Shown in pieces: positions 59,722 through 64,000 of a DNA stretch of 64,000 nucleotides. The notes beneath the pieces are model-generated. The model worked only from the letters and a program-made list of their open reading frames with translations. It ran no database searches and was not told the DNA's origin. Source of the DNA: an uncultured Pelagibacteraceae bacterium (lineage in GTDB: Bacteria; Pseudomonadota; Alphaproteobacteria; Pelagibacterales; Pelagibacteraceae); the NCBI GenBank assembly GCA_902567235.1, contig CACFLX010000002.1:62001-126000 (forward strand), in the 5' to 3' direction. Position numbers and translations under genes: made by a program. How positions within the stretch are numbered: position 1 is the first letter of the stretch; every line of letters starts with the position of its first letter.

Positions 59722-59997
59722 CAACTTAAGGTAGAATAAAATTAAATATTTTTTTTAACTAAATATTAATTTTTTTACAACTTTTAATAATCACTTTAAT
59801 TGTTATTTTTTTTAGCTAAGACACCACATCTAGTAAAAAATTTTTTTATAAATTTAATTTCAATTTTGGATTTTATTTTTTTTGATTAAACAAAATTCAA
59901 TCTGGGATTTATACACCTATAAATTTTATTTTTTTTTCGAAATATCAAATAACTTATTGCATAAGATTTGTTTAGGCTTTAACTAGTTTTTTTCACA
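59722..59997 (+). other. AT-rich dnaA upstream region, no gene
   Basis: 276 bases, the longest gap in the window. Mostly A/T with long T runs. One TTATACACC (59909-59917) resembles a DnaA box with the last base wrong; no TTATCCACA was found on either strand. No ORF and no tRNA. It probably holds the rpsT terminator and dnaA promoter; an origin role is unsupported. Confidence 0.4.
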
Positions 59998-61416
59998 ATG
60001 AAAAATATTTTAACCAAAAAATCAGAAAACTTTTCTTTAAAAAAATTAGATTGGAAAAATATCCAGCTGGATATGAAAGAAAAATTAGGAAATGATATTT
60101 ATGAATCTTGGTTAAAAAAAATTGATTTTATTGATGAATTTAACAACTATATATTAATTTCAGTATCAACAAGGTTTATTAGAGATTGGATAACATCAAG
60201 ATATCTTGATCAGATTTTACAAATTGTAAAAAATCATAAGAAGGAAATAAATAGAATAGAATTTAAAATTAGCGACCAAAAAAAAGAAATTGAAGAAGTT
60301 GAAAATAAAAATACAAATTTTAAAATCGAAGATAATAAAAATGTTTCATTTTTAAAGGACTCATTTTTTCAGTACAATAGAATAGATCCAAATAAAAATT
60401 TTGAAAATTTTATAATAGGTACAAGTAATAAATTGGCATTTGAAGCTTCAAAAAAGGTATCCGAAGATCTTGCCCATTATAATCCTTTATATTTATATGG
60501 AGGTGTGGGAATGGGAAAAACTCATTTACTTAATGCTATTGGTAAAAAAATCAAATTAAAAAAAAAGGTTATGTTTATTTCAGCCGAGAGATTTATGTAT
60601 CAATTTGTAAAATCAATTAAATCAAATGATATGGTAAAATTTAAAGACTATTTTAGAAATACAGATGTTTTATTAATTGATGATATTCAATTTATGAATG
60701 GTAAGGAAGCTATGCAAGAAGAGTTTTTTCACACATTTAATGCACTTATTGATAAAGGATCACAGGTAATTGTCTCTGCAGATAGAGCTCCAAATAAATT
60801 ATCTAGAATCCAAGAAAGGATAAAATCTAGATTTGCAGGTGGTTTAGTTGTAGATATTCAAAGTTCAGATTATGAATTACGTTATAAAATTGTAAAAGCA
60901 AAAATAGATGAACTTAAATTAAGCCAATCTATTTCAATTAATATTCCAGAAGAAATACAAAAATTTATAAGCTCAGAAATAAGAACAAGCGTTAGAGAAT
61001 TAGTTGGCGCATTAAATAGAATAATTTCTTTTTCAAGAATATATAATAAATTACCAACTCTTGCAGAAGTAAAAGCAATTTTAAAAGATTTATTGAACTT
61101 ATCAGAGAACAAAGTTACAATTGATTTAATACAGACTATAGTTTGCCAATTTTTTAAGATAAGTAAAAATGAAATGCTATCAGCTAGAAGATCTAGATAT
61201 TTAGTTAGACCAAGACAAACAGCAATATATTTAGCAAAACTTCTTACATCAAAATCTTTACCTGAGATTGGAAGATCATTTTCAAATAGAGATCATACAA
61301 CTGTAATACATTCAGTTAAAACAATTGAAAAATTGAGGAAGCAAGACAATGAGTTAAATCTAAATATAGATAATCTAAAAAATAAAATTTTATATAATAA
61401 GGAAAATGAAATTTAG
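59998..61416 (+). CDS. dnaA: Chromosomal replication initiator DnaA
   Basis: 472 residues. N-terminal domain I (KLGNDIYESWLKKIDF), a charged linker, AAA+ domain with NFIIGTSNKLAFEAS, Walker A YGGVGMGKTHLLNAIG, Walker B VLLIDDIQFMNGKE, and the C-terminal DNA-binding domain with RPRQTAIYLAKLLTSKSLPEIGRSFSNRDHTTVIHSVKTI. dnaN overlaps its end by 11 bases. Confidence 0.98.
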   Translation: MKNILTKKSENFSLKKLDWKNIQLDMKEKLGNDIYESWLKKIDFIDEFNNYILISVSTRFIRDWITSRYLDQILQIVKNHKKEINRIEFKISDQKKEIEEVENKNTNFKIEDNKNVSFLKDSFFQYNRIDPNKNFENFIIGTSNKLAFEASKKVSEDLAHYNPLYLYGGVGMGKTHLLNAIGKKIKLKKKVMFISAERFMYQFVKSIKSNDMVKFKDYFRNTDVLLIDDIQFMNGKEAMQEEFFHTFNALIDKGSQVIVSADRAPNKLSRIQERIKSRFAGGLVVDIQSSDYELRYKIVKAKIDELKLSQSISINIPEEIQKFISSEIRTSVRELVGALNRIISFSRIYNKLPTLAEVKAILKDLLNLSENKVTIDLIQTIVCQFFKISKNEMLSARRSRYLVRPRQTAIYLAKLLTSKSLPEIGRSFSNRDHTTVIHSVKTIEKLRKQDNELNLNIDNLKNKILYNKENEI

Positions 61417-62518
61417 CTTAAATCAGCAGGATCTTCAAAAATCATTAAACTACTGTCAGGGTGTAATTGAGAAAAGAAGCACTTTGCAAATTTTATCAAA
61501 TGTATTATTGGATGCGTCAAACTCAAAATTAACAATTACTGCTACAGATTTAGATCTAATATTTATTCATCAAATATCTAATGTTGAAATTTTAGAAGAA
61601 GGAAAAACGACAACTTCATCCTCAATAACTTATGATATTGTTAGAAAATTATCATCTGGTAAAAAGATAAATTTTTCAACTGTAGGAGAAAATAAATTAC
61701 ATTTAGAGTCAGAAAAATCAGATTTTAATTTAAATTGTATAAGCGCAAGCGAATTTCCTTTAACTGATGAAGATTTTAATAAAAATGAATTTTCTATTAA
61801 TTCAAAGAATTTACTTAAACTTTTAAATAAATGTAAATTTTCAGTTTCAAACGATGAAACCAGACATTATCTTAGTGGTATTTTTTTTCACCAAACACAA
61901 GTTGAAGATAAATATTTTTTAACCGCAGCTGCAACGGACAGTCATAGAATGTCTATTTCTAAAATTAGATTAAATGAAAAAATAGATTTTGAGCCTATAA
62001 TTTTGCCTAAAAAAACTATTTTTCAACTTTGTTCTTTATTAGAAGATTATGAGGGAGATGTAAAAATTTCTAATATTAAATCAAAAATTAAATTTGAATT
62101 AAATAATAGTATTTTAATTTCAAAATTAATTGACGGAAAATTTCCAAATTATGTTCAAGTTATACCAAAAGAAAATCAAAAAAAACTTCAAGTTAATTTA
62201 AAATTATTTTTAGATTCTGTTGATAGGGTTGCTTCAGTGTCTTTAGACAAGAAAGATGGGGTAAAGTTTAGTTTAAAAAAAGATGTTTTAGACCTTTCTG
62301 TTAATAATACAAATAGTGGTGATGGAAAAGAAAGCTTAACTGTTAAGTTTGATTACGATTTAGATATAAGTTTTAATTCAAGGTATTTAATTGATGTAGC
62401 CTCTCAACTTGATGGAGATCATATAGAGATATATTTAAAAGATACTGGTTCTCCAGCATTAATTAAAGATCCAGGAGACTTTGATAGTATTTTTGTTGTA
62501 ATGCCAATGAAGGGTTAA
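61406..62518 (+). CDS. dnaN: DNA polymerase III beta sliding clamp
   Basis: 370 residues, three repeated clamp domains. MKFSLNQQDLQKSLNYCQGVIEKRSTLQILSNVLL is the family start; ATDSHRMSISKIRL and the C-terminal FVVMPMKG (protein-binding cleft) fit. The delta subunit that loads it, HolA, is coded at 9.4 kb. Stop TAA shares TTAA with the convergent plsC-like gene. Confidence 0.97.
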   Translation: MKFSLNQQDLQKSLNYCQGVIEKRSTLQILSNVLLDASNSKLTITATDLDLIFIHQISNVEILEEGKTTTSSSITYDIVRKLSSGKKINFSTVGENKLHLESEKSDFNLNCISASEFPLTDEDFNKNEFSINSKNLLKLLNKCKFSVSNDETRHYLSGIFFHQTQVEDKYFLTAAATDSHRMSISKIRLNEKIDFEPIILPKKTIFQLCSLLEDYEGDVKISNIKSKIKFELNNSILISKLIDGKFPNYVQVIPKENQKKLQVNLKLFLDSVDRVASVSLDKKDGVKFSLKKDVLDLSVNNTNSGDGKESLTVKFDYDLDISFNSRYLIDVASQLDGDHIEIYLKDTGSPALIKDPGDFDSIFVVMPMKG

Positions 62519-63216
62519 ACTATTTTATCGATCTCTTCATATATATTTTTTTGAAGCATATTTATAAATTCTACTGAATTCATACCTGGGCCTATAGGAT
62601 CAAGAATCGAGACAGTTAAAGTTTTGTTTGGTTTTAATTTTCCATTTCTGGGCCATACACTTCCAGAATTAAGAGCTACTGGTTGACAGTAAATATTTAG
62701 TTCTTCGTAAATTCTTCTAACTCCCTTTTTAAATGGCGACCTATCCGATACATCAACCCGAGTAGATTGTGGAAATATAATTATTGGTCTATCTGAATTA
62801 TTTGTATGCTTTCTTATTTGATCTGAAAAACCTAAGTTATCTTTGGTAATCTTATTTCTATCTATTGATATGGAGCCTATTTTTTTTAGATGCCATCCGA
62901 AAATTGGTATTTTTAATAATTCTTTTTTTAAAATAAAAACTGGTGAATTAAATAATGATTGAAGAAAAAATGTTTCAAACTGTGATTGGTGTGCACTTGC
63001 AATGAAAAATTTTTTATTAATTAAAATTTTTTCTCTTCCTTTAATTATTATTTTTGTTGATAGAAATACTTCTAAACAAAATTTAGACCAAAAACCAAGA
63101 ACTTTACCACCATAAATTGTAATTTTTTGAGGTAAAAATAGAGCTGGTAAAAAAAATATACAAATAAAAATAACTCCAAAATAAAAAAAAAATAGAAAAA
63201 GTGTTCTTTTAATCAT
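62515..63216 (-). CDS. plsC: 1-acyl-sn-glycerol-3-phosphate acyltransferase
   Basis: Makes phosphatidic acid. 233 residues, N-terminal transmembrane helix (FLFFFYFGVIFICIFFLPALF). Catalytic box FFIASAHQSQFETFFLQ is H-x4-E, with E instead of the usual D, common in alphaproteobacterial members (HQSAWET type); then IGSISIDRN, and IIIFPQSTRVDVSDRSPFKKGV for the EGTRS-like motif, here reading PQSTR. Functional PlsC is likely; a specialised acyltransferase is the alternative. Confidence 0.82.
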   Translation of the reverse strand: MIKRTLFLFFFYFGVIFICIFFLPALFLPQKITIYGGKVLGFWSKFCLEVFLSTKIIIKGREKILINKKFFIASAHQSQFETFFLQSLFNSPVFILKKELLKIPIFGWHLKKIGSISIDRNKITKDNLGFSDQIRKHTNNSDRPIIIFPQSTRVDVSDRSPFKKGVRRIYEELNIYCQPVALNSGSVWPRNGKLKPNKTLTVSILDPIGPGMNSVEFINMLQKNIYEEIDKIV

Positions 63217-63227
63217 TTATCAAAAAG

Positions 63228-64000
63228 CTAAATTATATTATTTAACTTTTGTCTTTTAGTTATAATTTTTGCCAAATTTTTATTTACTAAAATTTCTGCT
63301 GGTTTTGGTCTTAAGTTGTAATTAGAACTTAAGACCATTCCATATGCTCCAACATCACAAATTACAACTGTATCTCCCTGAGATATCTTTTGATAATTTG
63401 TAACAGTTAAAAATTTATCAGTGGTTTCACATATTGGACCAACAAATTCATGCTTTTTAGATATTTTCTTTCTATTTAGTTTTGAAGGTAGAATTTTATG
63501 TTTTGCACCGTATAAAGCTGGCCTTATTAAATCATTCATTGCAGAATCCAAAATAATAAAGTTTTTTGAATTAGTCTGCTTTATATATGTAATTTTTGAA
63601 ATTAAATATCCAGCATTGCCGACAATTGATCTTCCAGGTTCAAAAATAATTTTTGAGTTATTTTTTTTTAAAAAAGATTTTATTAAATTGTTATATTTTG
63701 AGTAATCTAAATTTTTTGATCTATTTTCATATTTAATACCCATTCCTCCACCTAGATCTATATATTTAAATTTATATTTTGATTGTTGAATTATTTTTTT
63801 TACTACATTCAGCATATTTTTGTAAGGCACGTGGCTAGTAATTTGACTACCGATATGCACACTTAAGCAAATAATACTAATAAATTTCGAAGTTTTGTAT
63901 TTATCAAGAATTTCCAAAAATTTTTTTGTAGTTAAACCAAACTTATTTTCCTTTTGACCTGTAGAAATTTTTTTTAAAGTTTTAGCGTCTGTATCTGGGT
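63228..64000 (-). CDS. lysA: Diaminopimelate decarboxylase (N-terminal part beyond window)
   Basis: Last step of lysine synthesis. The tracked start at 63917 is an internal TTG; the frame is open to the window edge and reads TDAKTLKKISTGQKENKFGL, the LysA signature. Visible: LSVHIGSQITS, YIDLGGGMGI, FEPGRSIVGNAGYLISKI, GPICETTDKF (active-site Cys contributed to the partner), and VGAYGMVLSSNYNLRPKPAEILV. The PLP Lys lies in the missing part. With dapB at 19 kb it serves the same pathway. Confidence 0.94.
   Translation of the reverse strand, partial: PDTDAKTLKKISTGQKENKFGLTTKKFLEILDKYKTSKFISIICLSVHIGSQITSHVPYKNMLNVVKKIIQQSKYKFKYIDLGGGMGIKYENRSKNLDYSKYNNLIKSFLKKNNSKIIFEPGRSIVGNAGYLISKITYIKQTNSKNFIILDSAMNDLIRPALYGAKHKILPSKLNRKKISKKHEFVGPICETTDKFLTVTNYQKISQGDTVVICDVGAYGMVLSSNYNLRPKPAEILVNKNLAKIITKRQKLNNII

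Noticed and set aside
59909-59917. TTATACACC as a DnaA box
   Set aside because: Last base mismatched and isolated; one such match is expected by chance in AT-rich DNA.

Overview
The window is strongly AT-rich, single-strand-dense chromosomal DNA from an alphaproteobacterium, most likely SAR11 (Pelagibacterales, 'Candidatus Pelagibacter'-like). The grounds are the gene content and order (mnmE-mnmG-rsmG-parA-parB, leuS-lptE-holA, fabI-fabB-fabA-irr, tsaB-fur-miaB-phoH-ybeY-lnt-metK, ubiE-ubiB-coaBC-dut, rpsT-dnaA-dnaN), the Lys/Asn/Ile-rich proteins and extreme compaction: most neighbours overlap or lie within 10 bases, and convergent genes even share stop codons. This assignment is inference from gene order and composition, not a database match. 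No tRNA, rRNA, CRISPR array, prophage or insertion sequence was found.

Layout. 1-9.4 kb: the 3' part of rho, two tandem TPR-sulfotransferase genes, mnmE, a 136-base structured gap, mnmG, rsmG, parA and parB. A perfect parS palindrome lies inside rsmG and a near-copy inside mnmG, so this is a centromere region near the replication origin. 9.4-14 kb (minus): holA, lptE, leuS and a DUF3576 lipoprotein. 14-17.5 kb: a porin with a strong terminator, a ThiE/TenI-like protein and a YggS protein whose starts share one palindrome, an L,D-transpeptidase, a winged-helix regulator, and a 35-residue ArfA-like ribosome-rescue factor that the ORF track misses. 17.5-23.8 kb (minus): a PfkB kinase, nth, dapB, a small membrane protein, dnaJ, dnaK and grpE. 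23.9-29.4 kb: rdgB, an LpoA/LppC-like lipid-cell-wall factor, rsmI, a BON-domain lipoprotein and malic enzyme. 29.5-34.8 kb: murJ, trpS, a NifU-type Fe-S protein, a glucosaminidase and a polysaccharide deacetylase.

34.7-41 kb (plus) is the tsaB-fur-miaB-phoH-ybeY-lnt-metK operon. 41-47.8 kb is a reduced nusA-infB-rbfA-rpsO-pnp operon preceded by a terminator hairpin; several genes usual at this locus (rimP, ylxR, truB) are not there. 47.8-50.6 kb (minus) is fabA-fabB-fabI followed by two untracked small ORFs. Divergent from it are irr and a full-length katG. A near-consensus Irr-type iron-control element overlaps the katG promoter. 53.4-58.5 kb (minus) is ubiE-ubiB-coaBC-dut-thiF-SH3. 58.5-64 kb holds mutM, rpsT, a 276-base AT-rich gap, dnaA, dnaN, a PlsC acyltransferase and the 3' part of lysA.

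The genes form a core housekeeping set: chromosome replication and segregation, tRNA modification, translation, envelope building, protein folding, fatty-acid and quinone synthesis. The most notable accessory items are the sulfotransferase pair, katG with its candidate Irr site, the ArfA-like mini-gene, and several promoters whose -10 boxes sit so close to the start codon that the mRNAs would be leaderless.
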